Below, piece after piece: positions 19,014 to 26,873 of a stretch of DNA of 64,000 bases. Numbering within the stretch: the stretch's first letter is position 1; each line of letters begins with the position of its first letter. Below the pieces are notes generated by a model, which was not told the DNA's origin, ran no database searches, and saw nothing but the letters and a program-made list of their open reading frames with translations. Origin of the DNA: Stenotrophomonas sp. UBA2629 (GTDB lineage Bacteria; Pseudomonadota; Gammaproteobacteria; Xanthomonadales; Xanthomonadaceae); the NCBI GenBank assembly GCA_002359895.1, contig DEOB01000010.1, positions 1,242,125-1,306,124 of the forward strand. Direction: 5' to 3'. The translations under genes and the position numbers were made by a program.

Positions 19014-19318
19014 CCCCACTCCCGCGAGCGGGAGAGGGGCTGGGGTGAGGGTGCTTCAAAAGCAGGAAACGCCAACGCCCCCTATCCGCCCTACGGGCAC
19101 CTTCGCCAAGAAGGGGCCTGTTGCCCCGCGGGCGGGAGAAGGGAGATGCGGTGGCTTGCATGCGCTTCTTGAGCCCCTCTCCCGCGAGCGGGAGAGGGGT
19201 TGGGGTGAGGGTGCTTTATCAGCAAGAAACGCCAGCACCTGCATCCGCGCTCGGGCACCTACCTCCGGCAGGCGGGAGAAGGGAAGTGTCGAGTTTTGTT
19301 GACGCTTCTTGCAGATGC
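19014..19318 (+). repeat. Two tandem copies of a composite intergenic repeat
   Basis: Copy A (about 19014-19170) and copy B (about 19172-19318) share the same order of blocks: a CCCGCGAGCGGGAGAGGGG hairpin head, TGGGGTGAGGGTGCTT, a segment AGCA(G/A)GAAACGCCA, a C-rich stretch with TCGGGCACCT or ACGGGCACCT, GGCGGGAGAAGGGA, and a tail with CGCTTCTTG. They fill most of the 391-bp gap between dbpA and the yeiH-like gene. Nothing else is recognisable in the gap. Confidence 0.75.
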
Positions 19319-19338
19319 CAGCGCCGGTGAGCGGTTAA

Positions 19339-20394
19339 TCAAAGCACTGCGCGTACGGCCAGGTTGATCACCATCCCGCCGCCCAGCAGCCAGATGAAGA
19401 GCAGCAGGGCCAGCAGCATCGGTTTGGCACCGGCCTGGCGCAGTGCCGATACATGCGTGGTCAAGCCCAGTGCGGCCATCGCCATGGCCAGCAGCACGGT
19501 ATCCAGCTCCACCAACAGCGCGACCACCTGCGTGGGCAGCAGCTGCAGCGAGTTGAAGGCGACCATGGCGATGAAGCCGAACGCAAACCAGGGAATCGTG
19601 ATCGTGGAGCGCTCGCCCTTGGCTGCGTTGCCGCCGCGGGCCAGCAACATCGACAGCCCGACCAGAAACGGCGCCAGCATCATCACCCGCACCATCTTGG
19701 TGATGACCGCCGCATCGGCAGCCGGCGCGCTGACTGCGCGGCCAGCGGCCACTACCTGCGCGACTTCATGCACGGTGGAGCCGGTGAACACACCGAACGC
19801 GGTTTCATCCAGCGGCATCCAGCCGGCGCTGACGCCCCACTGATACAGCAGCGGGTACAGGAACATCGCCAGCGTGCCGAACACCACCACCGTCGCCACG
19901 GCCACGGCCACCTGTTCGGCGCGTCCTTTGACCACCGGTTCGGTTGCCATCACTGCAGCGGCACCGCAGATGGAGCTGCCGGCGCCGATCAACAGCGCCG
20001 AGTTGCGGTCCAGGCCCAGCACGCGGGTGCCCAGCCACCAGGCCAGGGCGAAGGTGGAGCTCAGCACCAGCGCATCGATCACCACACCGCTGACGCCGAC
20101 CTGGCCGATGTCCTGCAAGGTCAGGCGCAGGCCATAGAGAATGATGCCGGCGCGCAGCAGCGTGGCTTTGGAGAAGCCAACGCCGGCCGCAGCGCGTGGT
20201 GCCAGCGTGCCATAGGCGGTGTTGCCGATGGCAATGCCGATCACAATGGCCAGCGTCAGCGCGCTGATGCCGTGGGCCTGCATCCACGGCAGGGTGCCCA
20301 GCCAGATGGAAAGGCCGGCGACGGCGGCCGACAGCATCAGGCCGGGAAGGAGTTTTGGCAGGGGGCGGGTGAGTCCTTGCAATGCGGTGTTCAT
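19339..20394 (-). CDS. yeiH: YeiH/UPF0324 family putative sulfate exporter
   Basis: A 351-residue polytopic membrane protein of the UPF0324 (PSE) family, with about ten hydrophobic segments. Family features are LAIVIGIAIGNT, LLRAGIILYGLRLTLQDIG, the strongly conserved LLIGAGSSICGAAAVMAT, and FTGSTVHEVAQVVAAG. Members are called putative sulfate exporters, but transport is poorly proven. It is divergently transcribed from a LysR regulator gene, as yeiH is from yeiE in enterobacteria, with a 97-bp shared control region. Confidence 0.88.
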   Translation of the reverse strand: MNTALQGLTRPLPKLLPGLMLSAAVAGLSIWLGTLPWMQAHGISALTLAIVIGIAIGNTAYGTLAPRAAAGVGFSKATLLRAGIILYGLRLTLQDIGQVGVSGVVIDALVLSSTFALAWWLGTRVLGLDRNSALLIGAGSSICGAAAVMATEPVVKGRAEQVAVAVATVVVFGTLAMFLYPLLYQWGVSAGWMPLDETAFGVFTGSTVHEVAQVVAAGRAVSAPAADAAVITKMVRVMMLAPFLVGLSMLLARGGNAAKGERSTITIPWFAFGFIAMVAFNSLQLLPTQVVALLVELDTVLLAMAMAALGLTTHVSALRQAGAKPMLLALLLFIWLLGGGMVINLAVRAVL

Positions 20395-20445
20395 GACGGT
20401 GGGTTATCAGAGGATGGCCCATCCTGCCTTCATGGAAATAAGCTG

Positions 20446-20481
20446 TAAAACAGATAGTATTTGTATATCTAACCTGTTTTA
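20446..20481. promoter_or_regulatory. Inverted repeat operator between yeiH-like and lysR genes
   Basis: TAAAACAG (20446-20453) and CTGTTTTA (20474-20481) are perfect 8-bp inverted arms 20 nt apart. The intervening DNA is AT-rich (ATAGTATTTGTATAT). The site ends 10 bp before the LysR start codon. This is where a LysR protein would bind to repress itself and control the divergent gene. Confidence 0.65.
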
Positions 20482-20491
20482 TGGGTAGGTC

Positions 20492-21397
20492 ATGCATCTC
20501 TCTCTTCGTCAGTTGCAGATTTTCTCCGCCATTGCCGAGGCCGGGACCACCACGGCTGCGGGCGAGGCCATTGGCTTGTCGCAGTCGGCGGTGAGCGCTG
20601 CGCTGAGCGAGCTGGAAAGCCTGCTGGGGCTGGCGTTGTTCGACCGCGTGGGGCGCCGGCTGGTGCTCAACGGCCACGGCCGGGCGTTGCTGCCCGAGGC
20701 GCGGACCTTGCTGGCCGGCATGGCGGATATCGAACGCCGCTTCAGCACCGGGCGGGAAGCCGCAGTGCCGGTGCGCTGGCGGGTAGGGGCCAGCACCACG
20801 ATCGGCAATTACCTGATGCCCGGGCGCATTGCCGGTCTGCTGGAGATCAACCCGCAGGCGCATGTGGATCTGGTCATCGGCAACACCCGCGAGGTGACCA
20901 CGGCCGTTCAGCGGCTGGAAGTGGATATCGGTCTGATTGAAGGCCCCTGCCATGAGCCGGGGCTGGAGGTGGCGCAATGGAGCGATGACGAGTTGGTCAT
21001 CGTGTTCGGTGCGCGTCACTCCCTGGCTGCCGAGTTGCGGCAAGGGGCGGATATGGCCCAGCTGCGACACGCCTGTTGGTTGCTGCGTGAGCCCGGCTCA
21101 GGTACCCGCGAAGCTGCTGAACAGGCCCTGTTGCCGCATCTGCATGGGTTTGCCGAGGTGCTGCAGCTGGGCGGTACCGAGGCCATCAAGCAGGGCGCCG
21201 TCGCGGGATTGGGGCTGGCCTGCCTGTCGCGGCACGCGGTGGCCGACCTGCTCGCGTTGGGCAAGCTGCAGGTGCTGGCCACGCCTTTGCCGCCCTTGAG
21301 CCGGCGTTTGTGGGTGGTGCGCCACCCGGGCAAACGCGTACCTGCCAGCCTGCGTCAGCTGCTGGCGTTGCCCGAGGACGTCTTTGTCGACGGCTGA
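20492..21397 (+). CDS. LysR-family transcriptional regulator (YeiE-like)
   Basis: A 301-residue regulator with an N-terminal winged helix-turn-helix (about 1-60; LRQLQIFSAIAEAGTTTAAG, SQSAVSAALSELE) and a periplasmic-binding-like effector domain (about 90-290). VGASTTIGNYLMPGRI starts the effector domain, as in CysB/CbbR-like members. It most likely controls the divergent yeiH-like exporter gene through the inverted repeat directly upstream. Its inducer is unknown. The uup gene begins 18 bp downstream. Confidence 0.93.
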   Translation: MHLSLRQLQIFSAIAEAGTTTAAGEAIGLSQSAVSAALSELESLLGLALFDRVGRRLVLNGHGRALLPEARTLLAGMADIERRFSTGREAAVPVRWRVGASTTIGNYLMPGRIAGLLEINPQAHVDLVIGNTREVTTAVQRLEVDIGLIEGPCHEPGLEVAQWSDDELVIVFGARHSLAAELRQGADMAQLRHACWLLREPGSGTREAAEQALLPHLHGFAEVLQLGGTEAIKQGAVAGLGLACLSRHAVADLLALGKLQVLATPLPPLSRRLWVVRHPGKRVPASLRQLLALPEDVFVDG

Positions 21398-21415
21398 GTC
21401 CCGTACAATGGGCGG

Positions 21416-23308
21416 ATGTCCTTGATTACTTTGCAGAACGTCGACTTCAGCGTCGGCGGCCCGTTGTTGCTGGAAAAAACCGAACTGTCGATCGAAGCAG
21501 GCGAGCGTATCGCGCTGATCGGCCGCAACGGCGCCGGCAAATCCACTTTGATGAAGCTGATGGCCGGCGAGCTCAAGCCTGACGACGGCGAGGTGCGCGT
21601 CCAGCAGGGTGTGCGCGTCACCCGGCTTGAGCAGGAGGTGCCACATGGTGCCGCTGGCAGCGTGTTTGACGTGGTCGCCGAAGGTTTGGGCGAGCTGGGC
21701 CACTGGCTGGCCGAGTTCCATCGCCTGAGCCATGCCGAAGTCTTTGACGGCGACGCCATGGGCGATGTGCAGGCCAAGATCGACGGCGCCGATGGCTGGG
21801 GCCTGGATCAGCGCGTGGCTGAAACCCTGACCAAGCTGGAGCTGGATGGCGACGCCGAATTCGGCCGGTTGTCGGGCGGCATGAAGCGCCGTGTGCTGCT
21901 GGCCCGCGCGCTGGTGGCTGGGCCCGACGTGCTGTTGCTGGACGAACCCACCAACCACCTGGACATTGAAGCCATTGATTGGCTGGAAGGCTTCCTCAAG
22001 GGCTGGAACGGCTGTGTGGTGTTTGTCACCCATGACCGTCGCTTCCTGCGCGCGCTGGCTACCCGCATTGTCGAAATCGACCGTGGTCAGGTGACCAGCT
22101 GGCCGGGCGACTGGGAAAACTACGAACGCCGCCGTGAGGAACGCCTCAACGCGCAGGCGCAGGAAAACGCCCGCTTCGACAAGCTGCTGGCGCAGGAAGA
22201 AGTGTGGATCCGCCAGGGCATCAAGGCCCGTCGTACCCGTGACGAAGGCCGCGTGCGCCGGCTCAAGGCGATGCGCAACGAGCGCGTGCAGCGCCGTGAG
22301 CTGGGTGGCAACGTCAAGCTGGAAGCGGCGGGCGCGGAGAACTCCGGCAAGAAGGTCATCGACATCAAGGACGTGAACTTCTCGTTTGGCCAGCGGACGA
22401 TGATCAAGGACTTCTCCACCGTCATCCTGCGCGGCGACCGCATCGGCCTGATCGGCCCCAACGGCAGCGGCAAGACCACCTTGCTGAAGTTGTTGCTGGG
22501 CGAGCTGCAGCCGGACAGCGGCGAAGTGCGGCAGGGCACCAACCTGCAGATCGCTTACTTCGACCAGTACCGCGCCACCTTGCGCGAGGACTGGAGCGCG
22601 ATCGAGAACGTGGCCGAAGGTGCGGACTTCATCGACCTCAACGGCAAGCGCAAGCACGTGCATGCCTACCTGCAGGATTTCCTGTTCACCCCGGAGCGCG
22701 CGCGCGCGCCGATCACCCGCTTGTCCGGTGGTGAGCGCAACCGCCTGCTGTTGGCCAAGCTGTTCGCGCAGCCGTCCAACCTGCTGGTGATGGATGAACC
22801 GACCAACGACCTGGACGTGGAAACCCTGGAGCTGCTGGAAGAGCTGCTGGGCGATTACACCGGCACCTTGTTGTTGGTCAGCCATGACCGCGACTTCCTC
22901 GACAACGTGGTGACCTCCACGCTGGTGTTGGAAGGCGAGGGTAAGGTGGGCGATTACATCGGTGGCTACAGCGACTCGCTGCGTCAGCGTCCGGCACCGA
23001 CGCTGAGCGGCATGGCCGTGGCCAAGGCATCGGCGACGGCGGTGCCGGCCAACAAGCCTGCCGCTGCGGCCGTGGAAGCACCGGTTGCCAAGCGCAAGCT
23101 CAGCTTCAAGGACGCGCGCGAGTTGGAGCAGTTGCCGGCCAAGATCGAGCAGCTGGAAATGGACGTGGAAGGCCTGACCAGCGCCATGAACGATCCTTCG
23201 TTCTATACGCGCTCCAGCGCCGAAGTCACCGCGCACACGCAGAAGCTGACCAAGGTGCAGGCCGAGTTGGATGCGGCCTATGCGCGTTGGCAGGAGCTGG
23301 ATGCCTGA
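21416..23308 (+). CDS. uup: ABC-F ATPase Uup
   Basis: A soluble ABC-F protein of 630 residues with two ATPase domains and no membrane segments. It is expected to act on ribosomes, and Uup also affects precise transposon excision. Walker A motifs are GRNGAGKST and GPNGSGKTT, the signatures LSGGMKRRVLLARAL and LSGGERNRLLLAKLF, and the Walker B regions LLLDEPTNHLD and LVMDEPTNDLD. The C-terminal part (about 550-630) is an Ala/Pro-rich linker plus a coiled-coil domain, typical of Uup. It is downstream of the lysR gene and may be read through from it. Confidence 0.95.
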   Translation: MSLITLQNVDFSVGGPLLLEKTELSIEAGERIALIGRNGAGKSTLMKLMAGELKPDDGEVRVQQGVRVTRLEQEVPHGAAGSVFDVVAEGLGELGHWLAEFHRLSHAEVFDGDAMGDVQAKIDGADGWGLDQRVAETLTKLELDGDAEFGRLSGGMKRRVLLARALVAGPDVLLLDEPTNHLDIEAIDWLEGFLKGWNGCVVFVTHDRRFLRALATRIVEIDRGQVTSWPGDWENYERRREERLNAQAQENARFDKLLAQEEVWIRQGIKARRTRDEGRVRRLKAMRNERVQRRELGGNVKLEAAGAENSGKKVIDIKDVNFSFGQRTMIKDFSTVILRGDRIGLIGPNGSGKTTLLKLLLGELQPDSGEVRQGTNLQIAYFDQYRATLREDWSAIENVAEGADFIDLNGKRKHVHAYLQDFLFTPERARAPITRLSGGERNRLLLAKLFAQPSNLLVMDEPTNDLDVETLELLEELLGDYTGTLLLVSHDRDFLDNVVTSTLVLEGEGKVGDYIGGYSDSLRQRPAPTLSGMAVAKASATAVPANKPAAAAVEAPVAKRKLSFKDARELEQLPAKIEQLEMDVEGLTSAMNDPSFYTRSSAEVTAHTQKLTKVQAELDAAYARWQELDA

Positions 23309-23368
23309 TGCAGGCGGGCGCCACGCACGCGTGGCGTCATAGAAAAACGCCTGGAAATGATTGGCTCG

Positions 23369-23545
23369 CCAGGCCCCTCTCGCGTGAGCCGGAAGAGGGG
23401 CTTCAAAAGCAGGAAACGTCAACGCCCCCCATCCGCCCTTCGGGCACCTTCCCCCGCAGGCGGGAGAAGGGAGAGCGCAGAGCTTTGCTGGCGCTTCTTG
23501 GGCCCCTCTCCCGCGAGCGGGAGAAGGGTTGGGGTGAGGGCGGCT
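23369..23545 (+). repeat. Composite intergenic repeat, third copy plus an extra head
   Basis: The block order is the same as in the 19.0-19.3 kb copies: a degenerate hairpin head (CCCCTCTCGCGTGAGCCGGA), CTTCAAAAGCAGGAAACG, C-rich DNA with TTCGGGCACCTTCCCCC, GGCGGGAGAAGGGAGAG, and a tail with GGCGCTTCTTG. It then runs into another head, CTCTCCCGCGAGCGGGAGA, with TTGGGGTGAGGG. It accounts for most of the 311-bp gap between uup and the barstar gene. Confidence 0.75.
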
Positions 23546-23619
23546 TGGGCGTGCGGTGGGGCAACATTGGCGAAGCTTCAAACGCAGCACGGCCCAACGC
23601 GTTCCCCGCTACCCATCAC

Positions 23620-24051
23620 TCACTCTTCTTCCGCGCCACCATCGCGCAACTCCATGAATGCCCAGAACGGCACCTTGTCCTCGGCCCAGCGGATTGCCGC
23701 TTCGGAAAGAATGTCGAGCAGCGTGTCGAAGTCGCCGCTGCTGGCCTGACGTAGATCATCGGCGTCGCTGAATAACAGTGCGTAGCCATTGGCCGGCAAC
23801 CATGACAGATCGCGCAGGCCATCGGACAGCGCGTCCCAGTTGCGACCCCAGCCCGGCGGGAAATCCAACTGCGTGCCGATGCGCATCAGCAGCGTGCGTT
23901 TGTCGGTGCAACCATCCAGATCCACCCGCAGCACTTTCAAGCTGGCATCGCGCGCTGCAGCTGCCAGCCCGCCCAGGTCGCCATTGCCGACGCCGTAGAC
24001 GCCGGCTTGGCTGGCATCTTCCAGCCCCATGTCGAAACCGCTGTCACTCAT
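23620..24051 (-). CDS. Barstar-family RNase inhibitor
   Basis: A 143-residue acidic protein with the barstar fold region at about 35-130: VLRVDLDGCTDKRTLLMRIGTQLDFP, then GWGRNWDALSDGLRDLSWLP, the conserved aromatic/acidic face used to plug barnase-type active sites. The ATG at 24051 lies inside the end of the RNase gene (8-nt overlap) with GGGAG seven bases upstream, so translation is coupled. It should protect the cytoplasm from the RNase encoded just before it. Confidence 0.92.
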   Translation of the reverse strand: MSDSGFDMGLEDASQAGVYGVGNGDLGGLAAAARDASLKVLRVDLDGCTDKRTLLMRIGTQLDFPPGWGRNWDALSDGLRDLSWLPANGYALLFSDADDLRQASSGDFDTLLDILSEAAIRWAEDKVPFWAFMELRDGGAEEE

Positions 24052-24514
24052 GGCGTTCTCCCGTGGCGGGCACTTCAAAGCTGCGGAAACTTTCGTAATG
24101 GTCGTCGGTGTAATACCAGGCATCGGGCGGATCGCCGCCGGTGACGATGCGCTTGGCACCGCGATGGCTCAGGCCGGGCGTATCGACCGTGTACTCGCGG
24201 TAGTAACCGCGCGGGCGCTGCGGCAGTTGCCGCTCGCGGTTGCCGAACACACTGCCATCTTTGTTGTGCGGGTACGGGCCGCCGCGCTGGATCAGCGCGA
24301 TGGTCTGCCGTGCTTCGTGCGGCAGGAACGCAGGCAGGGGATCGTTACGCGCCGGATCGGAGCGTGGCTGCGCAGGCGCAACTTCGGCGACATCCTGGCT
24401 CAGCGATGGCGCGAATATGGGCGGTGCAGGCTGCTGCAGCGTGCGCATGCCCCATAGCCCAACGATGAGCAGGATGACAGCGGTGACCAGTAGTTGGGGC
24501 TTACGCATCGGCAT
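24044..24514 (-). CDS. Exported guanyl-specific ribonuclease (barnase/RNase Sa family)
   Basis: A 156-residue protein with an N-terminal hydrophobic segment (about 8-23) that is a signal peptide or anchor, a Pro-rich linker (about 28-60), and a microbial RNase domain (about 65-148). FGNRERQLPQRPRGYYREYTVDTPG holds the general-base Glu (E108), RGAKRIVTGG the phosphate-binding Arg, and YYTDDHYESF the general-acid His (H139). All catalytic positions are present, so activity is expected. The barstar gene overlaps its 3' end. Roles could be nutrient RNase or antagonism of competitors. Confidence 0.9.
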   Translation of the reverse strand: MPMRKPQLLVTAVILLIVGLWGMRTLQQPAPPIFAPSLSQDVAEVAPAQPRSDPARNDPLPAFLPHEARQTIALIQRGGPYPHNKDGSVFGNRERQLPQRPRGYYREYTVDTPGLSHRGAKRIVTGGDPPDAWYYTDDHYESFRSFEVPATGERHE

Positions 24515-24675
24515 GAGGGTTCAGCGGACAAGACGGCGATTATCACGCGCGCGCGTCGTCTTTTTTGAACGGCGGGTTCATCGGCTGCACTTCACGTTGA
24601 GATAACAACGGCGACTGAAGTTACGTGGCGCAGGGTGCGGCCCAACGGCGGGACAAAGTTTCCTTTACACCGGCC

Positions 24676-24735
24676 TTGGTAAGTTGTCGGTTCGACCCTA
24701 CTATTCAGGGTGCATCGCCCGGTTGCTTACCGGGC
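24676..24735 (+). promoter_or_regulatory. Sigma-70-type promoter and leader hairpin of sodA
   Basis: TTGGTA (24676-24681), a 17-bp spacer, and TACTAT (24699-24704) make a good housekeeping promoter. Just downstream, GCCCGGT-TGCTT-ACCGGGC (24717-24735) is a perfect 7-bp stem in the predicted leader, about 33 nt before the sodA start. The hairpin could stabilise the message or be a binding site. Confidence 0.55.
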
Positions 24736-24767
24736 ACGAAACCCAGGCAATCAGACGGAGATCCCTC

Positions 24768-25379
24768 ATGGCTTACACCCTGCCCAAGCTTCCTTACGCC
24801 TACGACGCCCTCGAGCCGCATATCGACGCGGCGACGATGGAAATCCATCACTCCAAGCATCACCAGACCTACATCAACAACGTCAACGCGGCGCTGGAAG
24901 GTACTGAGTACGCGGATCTGCCGGTTGAAGAGCTGGTCAAGAAGACCAAGTCGCTGCCGGAAAACCTGCAGGGCCCGGTGCGCAACAACGGTGGCGGTCA
25001 CGCCAACCATTCGCTGTTCTGGACGGTGATGTCGCCCAACGGCGGCGGTGAGCCGGTGGGCGACGTGGCCAAGGCCATCGACGCACAGCTGGGCGGCCTT
25101 GAGAAGTTCAAGGAAGCCTTCACCAAGGCGGCGCTGACCCGTTTCGGCAGCGGCTGGGCGTGGCTGAGCGTCACCCCGGACAAGAAGGTGGTGGTGGAGT
25201 CCTCGGCCAACCAGGACAGCCCGCTGATGGACGGCAACACCCCGATCCTGGCGCTGGACGTGTGGGAACACGCGTACTACCTGAAGTACCAGAACCGTCG
25301 CCCGGAATACATCGGCGCGTTCTTCAACGTGGTTGATTGGAACGAAGTCGAGCGTCGTTACCAGGCTGCGATTGCCTGA
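24768..25379 (+). CDS. sodA: Superoxide dismutase, Mn type
   Basis: A 203-residue Fe/Mn superoxide dismutase converting superoxide to oxygen and peroxide. The four metal ligands are visible: H27 in MEIHHSKHH, H81 in GGHANHSLFW, and D164/H168 in LDVWEHAYY. Gly77 together with Gln149 in ANQDSP is the pattern of Mn-dependent enzymes; Fe types carry Gln at the first site. The ATG at 24768 has CGGAG upstream. There is no signal peptide, so it is cytoplasmic. It is monocistronic, with its own promoter and terminator. Confidence 0.96.
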   Translation: MAYTLPKLPYAYDALEPHIDAATMEIHHSKHHQTYINNVNAALEGTEYADLPVEELVKKTKSLPENLQGPVRNNGGGHANHSLFWTVMSPNGGGEPVGDVAKAIDAQLGGLEKFKEAFTKAALTRFGSGWAWLSVTPDKKVVVESSANQDSPLMDGNTPILALDVWEHAYYLKYQNRRPEYIGAFFNVVDWNEVERRYQAAIA

Positions 25380-25469
25380 GTGCGATGAGCCAGCCTCGGT
25401 GCCTAAGCGGCGCTGAGATGTGCTGACAGACGAGCGTCGGGTAGTTGCCCAATGCTGGTTGCTTAAGAA

Positions 25470-25506
25470 GAACGCCGTGATCCCCGCTGGGATCGCGGCG
25501 TTTTTA
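25470..25506 (+). terminator. Intrinsic terminator downstream of sodA
   Basis: AACGCCGTGATCCC and GGGATCGCGGCGTT form a long stem with one mismatch, and TTTTATTTG follows. It is 90 bp past the sodA stop codon. Confidence 0.85.
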
Positions 25507-25523
25507 TTTGCTTGCGAAAGCGA

Positions 25524-25800
25524 CCCCCTCTCCCCAACCTCTCTCCCGCAAGGGGAGAGGGGCTTTTAAAACTGCAGCCGCAAAAATTGCTTGGACGTGC
25601 ATTGCACTGAGCCCCTCTCCCGCAAGGGGAGAGGGGCTTTTAAAACTGCAGCCGCAAAAATTGCTTGGACATGCATTGCACTGAGCCACTCTTCCGCAAG
25701 GGGAGAGGAGCTTTTAAAGCTGCAGCTGCAAAAATTGCTTGGACGTGCATTGCACTGAGCCCCTCTCCCCTCGCGGGAGAGGGGTTGGGGAGAGGGGGGG
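25524..25800 (+). repeat. 74-bp tandem repeat array with GGGAGAGG hairpins
   Basis: Three full units of 74 bp (25537-25610, 25611-25684, 25685-25758) and a fourth partial head (25759-25800). Each unit is a hairpin CTCTCCCGCAAGGGGAGAG followed by a linker with CTTTTAAAACTGCAG, CAAAAATTGCTTGGAC and TGCATTGCACTGA. Units 1 and 2 differ at only a few bases, and unit 3 carries several substitutions. The linker differs from those of the other repeat clusters. The array sits in the 510-bp gap between sodA and the phosphatase-like gene; the remainder of that gap shows nothing else. Confidence 0.85.
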
Positions 25801-25889
25801 CTTCAACTCCACCCACAAAGCCCAGTATCACAGCCATCCATCCAGCCTCCGCTTCTGCTGTGGCTGGCTGGCAGGCAAACACCAATCAA

Positions 25890-26717
25890 TCAATGCGTGT
25901 CATTACCGGGCTCTATGTCGGCGGCTTCTGGCTCGGCGATCACCTGGGTCAAGCGCAAAGTTGCCATCGCACCCAAGCCCATGGCTTCGCTCGTGTCGCT
26001 GGCGGGCAGGGCGATGCCTTGTTGGCGGATGTCGGCGAAGCTGCGTACCTGGTACAGAACATCCATGCCGTGCTCATCGCCACTGCGTGGGCGGGCATCG
26101 CCTTGGCGCACCGACGGATTACGTCGCGCCGGTTGGAAGCCGGGCAGCTGGCGCACCAGTTCTTCGGTAGGGGCCGCAAAATCGCCCACGATCAACGATG
26201 GCAGGCCTTCGCTGGTGGCATCCATCCATGAGCGCAGATCGGCAGCTTGATGGCCGCGCGCGATGGGCGTGTTGTCGGCCGGGCGCATGGTGGCGGCATA
26301 CAGATTCAAGCGGGCCCGCGGCAGCTGCAGGCGCTGCATGCCGGCGGCGGCAGGCGCCAGATCGCCATGCAGCAGGGTCACCGCGTCTTCCAATGTGGTC
26401 AGCCGTGACAACACCGCATGGCCATGACGAATCGCCTGGCTGGGGCGGTCCGGGCTGATGAAATCGCAGCTGTATTTCAGGCGGCTGCCCAGCCAGCAGG
26501 CCGGATTGGCGCCGCTGTTGGACTGGCTGACGTCCTGCACCACGATCACATCGGCCTGCAGCGCCTCCACCAGCACGGCGATACGGTCACGGCTGCCGGC
26601 CCACGCAGCCTCTGTAGCAGGCAGGCGCAGGCTGGCGATCTTGATCACCGGCATCGCCGGCTCGGCAAATACGGAGAAGGACAGCACCAGCAATCCAAAA
26701 CAACCCAGACGCAGCAT
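25890..26717 (-). CDS. Secreted endonuclease/exonuclease/phosphatase-fold protein, degenerate
   Basis: A 275-residue exported protein with a signal peptide (MLRLGCFGLLVLSFSVFAEPA). The body resembles the EEP (DNase I/exonuclease III) fold: ALQADVIVVQDVSQ matches the QE motif region but has Asp, LIVGDFAAPTEEL matches the GDFN motif but lacks the Asn, and HGMDVLYQ replaces the usual (R/H)IDYI. RGHQAADLRSWMD also fits the fold. Loss of key residues suggests a changed or lost phosphodiesterase activity. It is divergent from the POT transporter gene. Confidence 0.65.
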   Translation of the reverse strand: MLRLGCFGLLVLSFSVFAEPAMPVIKIASLRLPATEAAWAGSRDRIAVLVEALQADVIVVQDVSQSNSGANPACWLGSRLKYSCDFISPDRPSQAIRHGHAVLSRLTTLEDAVTLLHGDLAPAAAGMQRLQLPRARLNLYAATMRPADNTPIARGHQAADLRSWMDATSEGLPSLIVGDFAAPTEELVRQLPGFQPARRNPSVRQGDARPRSGDEHGMDVLYQVRSFADIRQQGIALPASDTSEAMGLGAMATLRLTQVIAEPEAADIEPGNDTH

Positions 26718-26873
26718 TGCAACGGCTCAGGGGGAGGTGTGCCTATCGTAATGGGGGTGGCGTCCAAGCCGCGTGCAGACCTTGGCGATACGGCAGGTAC
26801 GCAGGCGCACGGGCGCGTGATGAGGGTGTCATGCGTTACGCTTGCAACCTTTGTATCAACTGATCGCCTTCCA

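Noticed and set aside
19056..19302. Small proteins containing PSPQPLSRSRERG-like text
   Set aside because: These are translations of the intergenic hairpin repeat, and the same text appears wherever the repeat occurs.
21098..23590. An 830-codon open frame opposite uup and the lysR gene
   Set aside because: High GC removes stop codons on the opposite strand. It spans two genes and lacks a family signature.
25524..25800. Possible CRISPR array in the 74-bp tandem repeats
   Set aside because: The units are continuous without distinct variable spacers, and no cas gene is near.
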